NCBI GenBank assembly: GCA_016648135.1
Contig: JADDOH010008076.1
Location: 58,795-122,794 of the forward strand
Length of the DNA: 64,000 nt
Direction of reading: 5' to 3'
Origin: Agrypnia vestita
Taxonomy: Eukaryota; Arthropoda; Insecta; Trichoptera; Phryganeidae
Below are positions 53,947-64,000 of this stretch, piece by piece. The notes below the pieces were generated by a model. It saw only the letters and a program-made list of their open reading frames with translations, was not told where the DNA came from and did no database searches. The position numbers were made by a program, and so were the translations under genes. The number at the start of each line of letters is the position of its first letter. Position 1 is the first letter of the stretch.

Positions 53947-55233
53947 TTAGGTCCTTACATATGAAATTGGCGTTTTGCCATACTGGCAAATTTGATCTCA
54001 AATATCTTCTCTTTGGTTAGGAATTCCAAATCCTAATTTATACAGCTATTTACTCATGTATTTTCGTTTTGAAAATTATAATTCATTTGTTTTTTCCTCA
54101 ATTGTTTTTTTCTTTGCGTCACTCAGTTTACAAAATGAAAAACTTGAAATATCGCGTTATTTACGAGTACGAGTTCCACCGTGGCACCAGTGCTGCAGAA
54201 ACGGCTCGAAGGATTAATGATGTGTATGGCGACGGTGCCGCAAAAGAAAACACAGTGCGTTTTTGGTTCCAACGTTTTCGTTCTGGAAATTTCGACCTGC
54301 AGAACAAGCCCCGTGGACGGCCGGAGACCAAAGTTGATAATGAAGAATTGAAGGCTATTGTGGAAGCGGAATCCATCGCAAACCACATCCGAGTTAGCTG
54401 CAGGCTGCGGTGTTAGTGATAAAACTGTTTTAATCCACTTGAAGCAAATTGGTAAGGTGAAAAAGCTTGAAAGGTGGGTACCTCACGAATTGAGTGAAGC
54501 AAATCAACAAACGCGCGTTGACTGCTGCGTTGCATTACTCAACCGGCACAATAATGAAGGGATTTTAAATCGAATCATTACCTGTGATGAAAAGTGGATC
54601 CTGTACGATAATCGGAAGCGCTCATCGCAATGGCTGAACCCTGCCGAACCAGCCAAACCATGCCCCAAGCGAAAATTGACTCCAAAAAAGTTACTTGTGA
54701 GCGTTTGGTGGACTAGTGCTGGTGTCGGTCACTACAGCTTTCTTAAATCTGGCCAGACGATTACGGCAGATGTCTATTGTCAGCAACTGCAAACCATGAT
54801 GGAAAAGCTAGCTGCTAAACAACCGAGGCTGGTTAATCGCTCTAGGCCACTGCTGCTTCATGATAACGCTAGACCACACACTGCACAACAGACGGCTACC
54901 AAATTAGAGGAGCTTCAATTGGAAGGTCTAAGACATCCACCGTACTCTCCGGACCTTGCCCCAACAGATTACCATTTTTTTCGAAATTTGGATAACTTCT
55001 TGCAAAGGAAAAAATTCAACTCCGATGGGGCAGTCCAAACCGCCTTCAAAGATTTTATTGATTCCCGTCCGAATGGTTTTTTTAGTAAAGGGATCGATGA
55101 ACTACCTATGAGATGGCAAAAGTGCATAGATGGCAATGGTACATACTTTGATTAAATAAATATATTATAATAAAAAAAAATCGGCTTTATGTTCCTCCTA
55201 TACTAAACGCCAATTTCAGATGTAAGGACCTAA
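53947..55233 (+). mobile_element. Mariner transposon, full length (1287 bp)
   Basis: The inverted ends of about 29 bases (TTAGGTCCTTACATATGAAA at the left, TTAGGTCCTTACATCTGAAA as complement at the right) differ at one position. TA is duplicated on both sides (53945-53946, 55234-55235). It carries one transposase gene with a frameshift. The near-identical ends suggest a fairly recent insertion. The transposase resembles the cecropia/Hsmar1 type by its GKVKKL, WVPHEL and WQKCID motifs, so the subfamily call is inferred. Confidence 0.95.
54135..55155 (+). pseudogene. Mariner transposase, one frameshift
   Basis: ATG at 54135 (MKNLKYRVIYEYEF) opens the N-terminal helix-turn-helix part with FWFQRFRSGNF. 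At about 54369-54371 one extra A shifts the frame, and the product would end at 54416. The second frame runs on to 55155, with LKQIGKVKKLERWVPHEL and the catalytic residues D (54586, CDEKWI), D (54862, HDNARPH) and D (54967, SPDLAPTDY), 34 residues between the last two (DD34D). Without the extra base the ORF is 339 codons, the usual mariner length (about 345). All catalytic residues are kept, so it was disabled recently. Confidence 0.93.
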
Positions 55234-55432
55234 TATTAGTTTTCAAGTTATCTTATCTATTACAATTTTTTAGTTATCCTTAGTGGTCTTTACAAACCTA
55301 ACATAGGATCTAACACGTATTTAATGTTTTGTTTGAGAAATCTAAATAGTAGGTATATTTTTTACAATGGCTAGAAATAATGATATTGATATACGAATAA
55401 TTAGTTAACTTATTATGAATATTGAAAGTTTC

Positions 55433-55730
55433 GTGGGTGGATAGAGGGACAAATGACGAAGTCCTCTGGCGTATGGAAAAAGACCGAGAAGTGCTGCGAA
55501 CTATCAAGATAAGAAAGCTGGAGCATCTCGGACATATTATGAGAGGACCAAAATATAGTCTAAACCAATCATCATCCAGGGGAAAATAAGTGGTAAAAGA
55601 AGCAAGGGAAGACTCATGGCTGCGCAACATGAGGAACCGGTATAAGTGTAACTTGACTGAGTCGTTCCGTGCGGTAAATAAAATTGTAATCACCAGAATA
55701 ATCGTCAACTTCCGATAGGAGATGGCATCA
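55433..55730 (+). pseudogene. LINE reverse transcriptase C-terminal remnant
   Basis: The plus strand reads WVDRGTNDEVLWRMEKDREV, LRTIKIRKLEHLGHIMRGPK and then KRSKGRLMAAQHEE in broken frames. This is the R-V-x-N-x-x-V-L-x-R-M ... I-K-x-R-K-L-x-Y-L-G-H-x-M-R block of insect LINEs. The long open frame on the opposite strand here is only its shadow. 55731-56246 has no recognised feature. Confidence 0.7.
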
Positions 55731-56246
55731 TAAGATAAAGAATTATAAATATCCACAGCACAAAATAAGACATGAAAGTAGGAATAAGTAGGAGACGAAG
55801 TTGGAACGGAGAATCTTAGGATGTCTAAGAGTGTGTAGGCAGACTACTAGCTAGAAAAATATATTTATAGTTGTGACTCTGAGTTACATGGACGTTTGTT
55901 ATAGTCTATTGACTTAAAGTTAAAAAATCGACATGGGTCAAATTTTTGTTCAATGTTTTAATCACTTAATTTTACTTGCGAAGGGAATGAATTTTCAATA
56001 TTTGATATAAGCTACTTTAACGGTGTCCAACATTTTGTAGAGTCTTTTGAATTTGACATATCTACGTGTAAAATATTTTTAAAAAGTACAAGCTTAAGAG
56101 TAGCTTAATTTCATAACTATTGATACTAGGACATTGTTATTTGAACATTTTCAACTCATAATTGAAAGTGGAATCTATCTGTAAGGTATTGTGGACTAGG
56201 TTAGTTACATATCATACAATTTGTATGATATGTACTATACTATATT

Positions 56247-56438
56247 ATATACGGGGGTCATAAAAGCAAAGCCAGCAAAATCAAAAAAAGATATGAATGC
56301 AGTCATCGAGGATTTCTAATTTATAATGTACTGAATACTGAATTCGAGAATTCAGTACCTGTCAAATTAGTAATCCTAGGTGAAGACATTCAAACATTTT
56401 TTATTGTTTTGATATTGCTGCTTTCATATCCCATATAT
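56247..56438. mobile_element. Inverted-repeat MITE, family B, copy 4
   Basis: GGGGGTCATAAAAGCAAAGC and GAATGCAGTCATCGAGGAT at the left face AGTAATCCTAGGTGAAGAC and TATTGCTGCTTTCATATCCC at the right. The shortest of the four copies, with an EcoRI-like GAATTC palindrome at the centre. Confidence 0.6.
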
Positions 56439-56439
56439 A

Positions 56440-58094
56440 GTACATACGAGTATATGTATGATATTATGTACTGTATTATTAGATGGTTTACCGTAAGACC
56501 TAACAGTAATAATCATCGAAAGGATGTAAATTTCGCTACCGATAAAAAAATGTTAAACGCGGTTGAAAACTTGAAACAGACGTCGAAACAGACAACTACA
56601 AGAAACGACAAAGTTCAACGTTTGAGTGAGTCTCCTTGATGTTTTTATTCATCAAAATCCCTTCACAGAGCTGTAAAGTTGATGTTTCTTCTTCAACTGC
56701 GGCCTCATTAGCCGCGGTCTAATGACCTCAAGAAGTAGAAGAAGTCACTGATGAGTCAAAGCATGCGACAAGGGCTTAGTGTTGTCAATTTAGTAAACCA
56801 GAATACCTATTTCCTTCCTTTAATAGTAATTTTCAGACAAGAAAACGCTATTAATTTGGTTTTTATAGAACAATAATTATTATACTCGTAAATCAGAATG
56901 TATTTAAAATTGAATTTATTTGTATATTATATTCTTGTACAAAATTAAAATATACAATTTTGATTAGACCATACCTGCCTTGCTAGATGAAGCTATTTAA
57001 AGAAAGGCATAGTTTATAGTTAGTTTTACAATTAAGTATCCTGTATACAAAAAACAAAAAAGTGATTATAAATGACATTAATGTGATTGAATGAGTGTAG
57101 CAAATTTGTGTCTTCTCATATTTCTAATCCGGATTTTTATTTGGTGTAGGTATTCATATTATAAAAAAAAAAAATCCTTACGTTTGACTTATTTAAAAAA
57201 AAATGTAATTTTTTAAAACAATTATGAAAAATCCAAACTAAAAATACTCTTAGAAATAAAACTTTCATAGAAAATAAGTCCCGCTTTACAACAAAATGAC
57301 GTTTTTACTTGAAGAGAGAGAGAGAAACAAAAATCAATGTCTATTGTAAAAAATACGTTTTGTTTTTGTTTACCAGGGGACTTGATTACGTAAGTAAAAA
57401 TACTTTAATTATCTACATATTGCATTTTTAATGTGTTTTAAAAATAAGCGAGGAGCGACATTCCCCTGCTCTCTCCTCGCCCAAGGGGTTTAGTTCAATT
57501 CTGTTTAATTTTATACTTTGTGAGCAATCTACAATACCGATATTTTCATTTAATGTTTTATATTTAAATAGTTTAGCTCAATAACAACAAAAAATATAAA
57601 AATATCTTAATTAATTTAATACAATTTGTAATACTCGCTTACGCCAAAGATTGTTGCGTGTCACGTGATAGACGATTGGAATCCACGCTCGTAACCTGTG
57701 CGGTAATTTTGCTTTTCATTTAACTTGCTAATTTACAGGTACCTGTAAATTAACAACATGTTTATGTTCATATATGTAATAAAAAATATCAGAGGAACGA
57801 TATAAAAATATCAGGGGCGGCATTCTAAAATTAGCTCGAGGGTGGCACTTTACCTGGGGACGTCACTGGACAGAAATAATCTTACACAACCGTGTAATGT
57901 GAGCATCGTGATCATATCGCGTTTCCCGCCATTATTAAGTCTTGTGAACGCGGCATAATGCCGTAAACAAGATGGACACGTGACCTTTCCTCAAATGTTC
58001 CTCAAATGGTGGCTTTGTACCCTCATCAAAAGCAAATTTGATACGATAGGGTTAATTACTTATGGCTGGATATATTTCAGCGTTTATGTACCAT
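56440..58094. other. Stretch without recognised genes
   Basis: AT-rich; a short GA run at 57313-57327. CAGGGGCGGCATTCT near 57822 looks like the end of a hAT- or Ginger-type element, but no partner is found. Confidence 0.25.
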
Positions 58095-58175
58095 ATGTTG
58101 AGCGTCGTCGTAGTGCAGTGGGCGCAACACTGGTTTCAGGTACGGGGGATTCCGGGTTCGGTTCCCGGTGAGGTT
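58095..58175 (+). repeat. tRNA-like sequence (SINE head)
   Basis: GTCGTAGTGCAGTGGGCGC looks like an A-box region and GGGTTCGGTTCCCGG is a strong B box with a paired T-arm. The rest does not fold into a full tRNA and no CCA-proximal stem pairs, so a tRNA-derived SINE is more likely than a functional tRNA gene. Confidence 0.45.
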
Positions 58176-61170
58176 ATAATAAATCTCTGCGATTTTCTCG
58201 AAGTTTGGAAGTTTTTCTGATGTGTTTCGCTAAAGTAAGGAAGCCTCATGGCTTCATGGCCTATGTAAACGATCTTGTTATTTGTACTGGGGAGATAATC
58301 TTAATTTCGAAATGTTCCATTATAACATTACCTTTAATTAAGATAAATTATTTAAGTATAAATAACAAAGACAAAACCATAATATGAGTTCCTTCTGGGT
58401 ACAAAATCCAGTGGCAGTCTCTCAGAACTACATATGAAAATATTGTTAAAACATTAACTTTGTTAACGTTCAGCATACTTTGGATTATTGTATTTATGTT
58501 ACGCATAGATCATTTTATTATCCAATGAAAGTTAATTTTATTATCCATTTTATTATCCAATAGATCATTTTATTATCCAATGAAACGAATACAGCGGTAA
58601 TACAAAGAAATTTGTGACACAAAATGCCAATCAAATATTTTTAAATTTTTTAAATATATTTAAGATTTCCTGTACATGTACCTACCTTACCTACTATAAA
58701 TGCTATCTGCGGTCTGCTTTTACGGTCGCCCTGGTTTTCTTTATTTAAATAAATAATAATTTAAAGTAGGTACCTACACGTATTTTTTTAATCAAATAAG
58801 TTTAGATAATATTTATTAAAGTAGTTCTGATACTCAGTTGAGAGTGGTAGCGGCAAAACGTGCACTTCAAAAAATACTGAATTTAGCCCGCTGGAAATAA
58901 ATTGGAAAAGTTAAAAGAACGAAGCGCTGGAGTCAAATAAATATTTTCGACCTTTTTTATATGGGAGACTCATTTCGGCAGGAGTTAGGATTATATGAAA
59001 AGCAATAAAAATAAATAGTTTAAACATTTAACTCATTTATAAAGCTGAAAGTTTTTTTTCTCCGAAACAACAAAAACTTTCGAACAGCGATGAAGCGTAG
59101 TAATATTAAACAACTTATACCATCTGGAACATCTAGGTCAACGCAACTACTTCCAGCTCGCAAAGTTATTTCTATTATGAAATATATGGCTTAATTTATA
59201 ATATTATAATGAATTGATGTACTTACTTCGGCATTTTTCTTTCTAGCAAACATCAACATTGTTTTGCGTTTTTCAGTAAAATATTAAGTTAAACGATATT
59301 GACATGCACAAGAATCCAATTCTCAAGGAAAATCAGGCAGTAATATTATTGTTATATAAGTTTTTTTTTTTTATAAAAACGTAAACACTTTATGGATCAA
59401 TAAAACTATTTAAATAAAAAGCCACTTTAAAAAGTGAAAGTATTCAAAAGTAAAAACTTTTTACTTTTGAATACGGAACCATTTTAGACCGAAAATCGAT
59501 AAAAAATGTAAGTGGGTAGATACTTAAACTTTTTTATTTGCCCCAGTTATTTTAAATATTCAAGGTTACATTTCTGTAAGTGTGACTTTCAATTATTTTC
59601 GTGAAACTCAATAGAATAATCGACAAAGATATTTTCAACTCAATACTTTAAATTTGTCTTTATTTTAAGTATTACTTATACCGCGCGTACACGCGTACAC
59701 ACACGAATTTTTATTTTATTTTTTCTCTACTTTTTATGTTTATTTGTATCTCACTGCATTCTAATTTATTTTTATCGTGTCAAAATATATGTTGAATATC
59801 ATTTTGTTTTAATTTATTATTTTTGTTTTTGGCTTACTTTTTAACATATTAGAATTTATTTTCGCACATATAGGTAGGTACATACATATAATAAATTCAA
59901 AGACATTTGTGTTCTGTATGTAATGTATTTTTTTTCTTCAATAACAGCAACATTATTATTATTCAGAAAAAGAAAACACTTTATACAAAACCACTATATA
60001 TTGAATTATCCTCATGTTTCTTGGCCAACGTAATTTATAAATATTATTACACATGTTTTTATTTAAATTAAAAATTAATTGCATATCCGGTCATAATTTG
60101 AAAATAAATCGATGTTTACCCACAATTATGAAATCAAATTTATTCACAAATTAATGCATAAAAACTAAAGTAATCGATAAACTAACCCAAAAGCTTGTAC
60201 TGAAATACTGAAGTAGAAAAGTCTCAGCATACCAACGTGCCTTCTTGAATATGATCTCGAGCTTTAAAAGGCTCCTATTTGTTAACCGAACTGTCAACAA
60301 GACGAATCGCCCACCTTTGCACAGATTTTTCAAATACTTAAAGGCCCTAGCGCAGAGGTGACAGCCACAGACGATAACCTTTGCCCAGGACTCTAAATAA
60401 AACGGAACAAACTGAAGGGTATTCCGGTCACTCCGAATGTAATAAATTTACAGTTTTTAACATTAACGCATTTCAGTGGCGTACCATGGACTACTTGGGT
60501 AGCCGCCTGGGGGCCTGGAATCTCAAAACAATAATCACACACGTAGGCTTAAAAATATTTACCAGTAATTGGATAGGATTGGATATCATATCCTAAAATA
60601 AAAATAAAAATAATTTCGTGATAGAATCGCCAACGTATAATAATGCACTTCGAATACATTGATAAGTTTTGTATAATATGCATAACGTAAATTTATTAGT
60701 GACCGCCGTCCTGCGATTGGCTGGAGCGTGGGACTGCATGACATTTTAGTAATACATACACTACTACTGATTAATAATTACCTACTTACATACAAATTTA
60801 TATAGTAAACCAATCTTTGAGTAGCAAGAGAAGTTACAGCTATTTGTAACGTTTATTAATTATTTTAATGATACACTAGTGTATGTAGCTTATACTTTAA
60901 AAAAAATATGAAAATATAATCAAGCTCATGATTTTTTTTTATTTTAAAGTTGGAGGTTTGGGAGCTTATTAGTGTACATATTTCCGGAACCCCGGTATTG
61001 TTTATACGTCACTAACTCATGATTTCCCAATTTTTTTCGCATTAAATAATATTTTTAGGTACCTTCAATACAAGCATTTTGCACCCAAAATTTAAATTTG
61101 CTTAATAAAATGATATACCGCTATGTGTTCCTTGTATTTATAATAAAAATGAAATCATGGACACTCACTC
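58176..61170. other. Long AT-rich stretch, nothing recognised
   Basis: Contains short direct repeats at 58510-58580 (TTTTATTATCCAAT units) and a CGCGTACAC dinucleotide-rich spot near 59688. No ORF here shows a motif I know. Confidence 0.3.
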
Positions 61171-61184
61171 ATTTAACTACTTCA

Positions 61185-61286
61185 AGCTTCTATGATGTGG
61201 ATCCTCATAAAAAAGCTAGATTAATGGGTTTACTAAGGACTATGCAATTATTGCAACGCGAAAGGAAAAAATCCTTAAAACGATAA
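61185..61286 (+). CDS. Short basic ORF segment, possible transposase or exon remnant
   Basis: From TTCAAG at 61183 the frame reads SSFYDVDPHKKARLMGLL, then RTMQLLQRERKKSLKR and stop. The charged, helix-like composition and codon use look coding, and ACTACTTCAAG could be an acceptor. No family is recognised; a coiled-coil linker of a DNA transposon protein is one idea. Low confidence. Confidence 0.2.
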   Translation, partial: SFYDVDPHKKARLMGLLRTMQLLQRERKKSLKR

Positions 61287-61474
61287 AATTCGGATAACCT
61301 AATATTTTTGGCATATCATCAATTCCTGCAACTCATCATTCAAGGCAAAATAGCAGAAGAGAATCTCAAATATGAAGGAAAATATGGCTGAATAATTTGA
61401 GGCTGCTGTAGTTTAGATGGTATTTCGAGCTGATGGATATAAAAAAGTAGGTAAATCAAAAAAAAATTGAAGAC

Positions 61475-61555
61475 ATGCTTTTATATGTTTTGTTTGCATA
61501 CATTCGTAATCGATTTTAACGATTAAACATCACCCGTGCAGTATCCAAATTCAAA
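61475..61555. repeat. Repeat shared with 29915-29985
   Basis: TGCTTTTATATGTTTTGTTTGC, CATCACCCGTGCAGTATCC matches TGCTTTTATACGCTTTATTTGC and CATCACCCAAGCAGTATC at 29.9 kb. Two diverged copies of an unknown repeat. Confidence 0.45.
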
Positions 61556-62029
61556 TGCGGAACGGCTGAGTGCTCAATTAAAATGGAAAATTATTAATTT
61601 TAATCGATATAATGACCAAATCGTGTCGAAAATGATTAAATTAATTGTCCGGAAGTTGGTGAAAAATCAATTACTAGGTTTCATAAAAATATAGATGTAT
61701 CATTACCAGCTGCGATATCTTTGTATACTATTTCAAAAGAAGGACCACGTAGGTCTCTAGCATAGTTGTTTCAAATTCATGAAAGGTTTTTTATATTGCG
61801 AACGTATATTTATTTAATGTTCATGGAAGACCAACAGCACAAAAAAAGAAGCATAGAAAACATTGATACAATATAGATGGCCAATTACAGGTCTCCACAT
61901 TTAGAAATATGTCAGTAATGATAAATATTTATAAATTAAACTAAGGCATATTATATAGAAAGAAAGATAAAATAAATTATATAAAAAGAAAGAATAAAAA
62001 ATTTAAACAAAAGAAAAAGAAACTTAATT

Positions 62030-62640
62030 ATTACGTGGAAAAAATTTCAGCACTCAAAATTTTTCTTAATCTTGTGTGGCTGCACTCGAACAGATCAATA
62101 TCCAATAATCTTATCAGTTTATTGAATGCATCGCATACCCTCAAGAAATATAAATTACGACGATAGTTGGATGAGGTAAAATCAATGTGAAAGACTGGGT
62201 TGTGTCTACGAGATCTACAGGGAACATGGAATTTTAGTCTATTTAATAGTTCAGCACAGTTGACGTTGCCTGATACAATTTTTAGTAGGTACATCAAATC
62301 ACCTATTTCGCGGCGTTTGTATAGTGGTAGGATGTGATATTTTTTGCATAAACTGTCATAATCGTCAGAAACGCAATTGAATTTGAAGTTGAGAAAGCGA
62401 ATATTTTTTTTTAATTTGTTCCAAGCGATTTACATAGATCATATACTGGGGGTTCCATACTTGCGTTGCATACTCGAGTTTGCTTCTGACAAAAGTGCAG
62501 TAAGTACTTTCAATGTCTTTACACACTTAAAATCTTTAGACATTCTCATGATAAAACCTAAAGCCCTATAAGCCTTACTTATAATAGAATCGATATGTTC
62601 ATCGTATAATAATTTTCTAATATATAGGTACAACTTTAAA
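62030..62640 (-). pseudogene. Jockey-type LINE reverse transcriptase C-terminal region
   Basis: Minus-strand frames in order: LLYDEHIDSIISKAYRALGF and IMRMSKDFKCVKTLKVL, a shifted RSKLEYATQVWNP, then YLLKIVSGNVNCAELLNRL, VPCRSRRHNPVFHIDF and LFECSHTRLRKILS. These are the successive blocks after the catalytic core of Jockey elements, ending at the ORF's natural stop region. A few frameshifts inactivate it. The polymerase core is truncated away. Confidence 0.75.
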
Positions 62641-62699
62641 AATTTGATAATGTGCGGATATTTTTACGTGAGACTAGATAGACTATGTAAACGTTGCAA

Positions 62700-62890
62700 C
62701 GTTGCATTATGTAGAGTAATCACTTAAGTCGGCTTATACGGCTTATACAGGTGTAAGCCCTGGAACATCCTATAAAAACACTTTCATATACGTTGCTCAT
62801 ATAAATAGCTTTGTCTCTGTGACACTTCTATAATGAATCTCAATTTATAATTCTTCCCCTGTCACAAATCCAGTTATTGTAATCTCAGAA
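62700..62890. repeat. Fold-back repeat family E, right end
   Basis: GTAGAGTAATCACTTAAGTC, GGTGTAAGCCCTGG, ATAGCTTTGTCTCTGTGACA and CCCCTGTCACAAATCCAGTT follow the family's inside-to-outside order. It may be the partner of TATCATTACCAGCTGCGATA at 61692, with the Jockey fragment between them. 62891-63470 shows nothing else I can support. Confidence 0.5.
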
Positions 62891-63474
62891 AATATGTACA
62901 TATAACAATATTGTTAATTTAATGATTTACAGTTTGCAGTTGTGCGACTGTAAATATTTTTCCAATGGATAGAATACACCCCTGAAATAATTAATCCTCC
63001 GCCAGTTGATTGAGCTTCGGAATAAAGCGCCGAGCTGAATGCCCCAACACTTCTGCCGGCAGTCAAACAAAACCCTTTTAGCCAAAACCGTGAAATTTCC
63101 GACAAACTCTGCGGCAGTTTCAATTGGGTTTTGGTTCATTTTTAACGAGACTTTATTTTCAACACGATATTCCACTCGATTGAGATATCCACTCTTTCCT
63201 TTGCGGGTGATTTTTCCATTTCGAGTTTTCTGCTTTCGAGTAATCCACTTTGATCTGTTATTTTCAATTATTTCGGTCTTCTTGAATAGGCAATTCGTTT
63301 TGTTTCAGAAAATTTTATTTTCATTCATCGTTCTTCCAAAAGGTTTCAAAACGCTTGCAGGCAGCGGCGTGCAGTCAGTGGGTGCTTTGTTTGTACTTGA
63401 TTAAAATTTCGGCGAACTAAATGAATGCATGTATATATCACATGATATTCCTTTCATAATTATTATCATTCTAG

Positions 63475-63720
63475 CTGTAATCCGTCAAAAATCGCGTAAT
63501 TGCTAAGCCCTAGTATATATTTACGGTATCTTCTTGACGCTCCAGGGAGACGCTGCGATAGCAATTGAGCATGCGTTGAGCCGATTCGGGGTTTAATTTC
63601 GTTTTTTTCGCCGGGAATTCGAACGAAATTACAGACGTTTCACGAAGTTACGGGGACAGACAGATGGACAAACCGACGGACAGACGAACAGACAACAAAA
63701 TTATTATGTTTGATTTATTA
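63475..63720 (+). repeat. SINE-like repeat, family 2
   Basis: The head GTAATCCGTCAAAAATCGCG and TTGCTAAGCCC, a middle GAATTCGAACGAAATTACAG, and the tail GGGGACAGACAGATGGAC ... ACAACAAAATTATTATGTTTG follow the family order. Confidence 0.55.
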
Positions 63721-63835
63721 GATTTTAATGTAATATATCACGTTGTTCTAATTGTTATATTAATTGTTTGAAGAATATTTCTTCTTCTGAATGAAGGTTT
63801 GAACTTTGTGGTGACAGTATTTTTAAAATAAAATA

Positions 63836-64000
63836 CAAATCACTTTGTTTTCACCACTTTATTAGGTTTAAAATCTACATGTTTCGGGAATAATGTTCTC
63901 AAATATAATAAATAACCATACAAATTTTATGCACAACCCACTATTGAATATTTTTCCTCTTAAGATTCCATCGTCTTCAGATGACATTCCATAATTAACA
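63836..64000 (-). mobile_element. Inverted-repeat/hammerhead-like element, cut by window end
   Basis: On the minus strand GAGAAC...ATTCCC forms the stem, followed by GAAAC (63885-63881), then CTAATAAAGTGGTGAAAAC as outer flank. A CTGAAGA word lies upstream (minus strand, near 63980) but is separated by about 75 bases, so the core is disrupted. Class as for 14681-14980. Confidence 0.35.

Noticed and set aside
55310..55756. 148-codon open frame on the minus strand
   Set aside because: It lies antisense to clear LINE C-terminal motifs on the plus strand (55433-55730) and has no motif of its own.
58095..58175. Functional tRNA gene
   Set aside because: Strong B box but no pairing acceptor stem and no clean anticodon arm.
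60151..60333. LINE fragment on the minus strand
   Set aside because: The frame has some retroelement-like look but none of the conserved blocks could be identified.
63039..63404. 121-codon open frame on the plus strand
   Set aside because: Phenylalanine-rich translation of T-rich DNA; no motif and no similarity I can name.

Overview
The window looks like AT-rich insect chromosomal DNA, most likely lepidopteran. The reasons are a cecropia-like mariner, tRNA-derived SINEs, many different non-LTR (LINE) 3' tails, CCTAA-type interstitial repeats and frequent GGTAGGTAC-type words. There is no prokaryotic layout: no operons, ribosome binding sites or long ORFs. No complete host gene is visible. 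The window reads as intergenic or deep-intronic sequence built from layers of decayed mobile elements. The species assignment is inference.

Layout: 0-10 kb holds SINEs, inverted-repeat MITEs and two PIF/Harbinger-type elements (3296-4054 and 8273-9087), both flanked by TAA duplications; the first keeps the start of a MADF-like reading frame. 11-16 kb has a telomere-like AACCTA minisatellite, further MITEs and a 300-bp inverted-repeat element carrying a hammerhead-like motif. 17-21 kb has a probable solo LTR and a minus-strand non-LTR retrotransposon split by two later insertions. 21.6-23.1 kb has a hAT-type element with an 8-bp duplication around an ACTTCATT array, next to a large fold-back repeat. 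24-30.4 kb has a candidate exon, several LINE tails, a mariner C-terminal remnant and a cluster of GC-rich hairpins with GAA loops. 31-38 kb has more SINE and MITE copies, a proline-rich ORF, a head-to-head pair of hammerhead-like motifs and a 198-bp fold-back element. 39-50 kb has Penelope-like end fragments (one bounded by a 13-bp duplication), a HARBI1-like transposase fragment, a LINE tail with a TAAA microsatellite and a minus-strand exon candidate with a consensus splice donor. 51-64 kb has a fold-back MITE, an unrecognised coding remnant, a full-length but frameshifted mariner (53947-55233) and two or three more LINE 3' ends.

The recurring theme is a set of short elements carrying the pattern CTGANGA, one spare base, a stem-loop, then GAAA. 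Stem sequences differ between loci but pairing is largely kept. This resembles the hammerhead ribozymes known from Penelope-like retroelements, except for the consistent extra base. Several copies sit inside inverted repeats or between target-site duplications. The most useful coding leads are the candidate exons at 48752-48935 (-), 34207-34371 (+) and 24312-24457 (+), and the remnant at 52875-53047 (-). None is recognised, and each could be a chance ORF.
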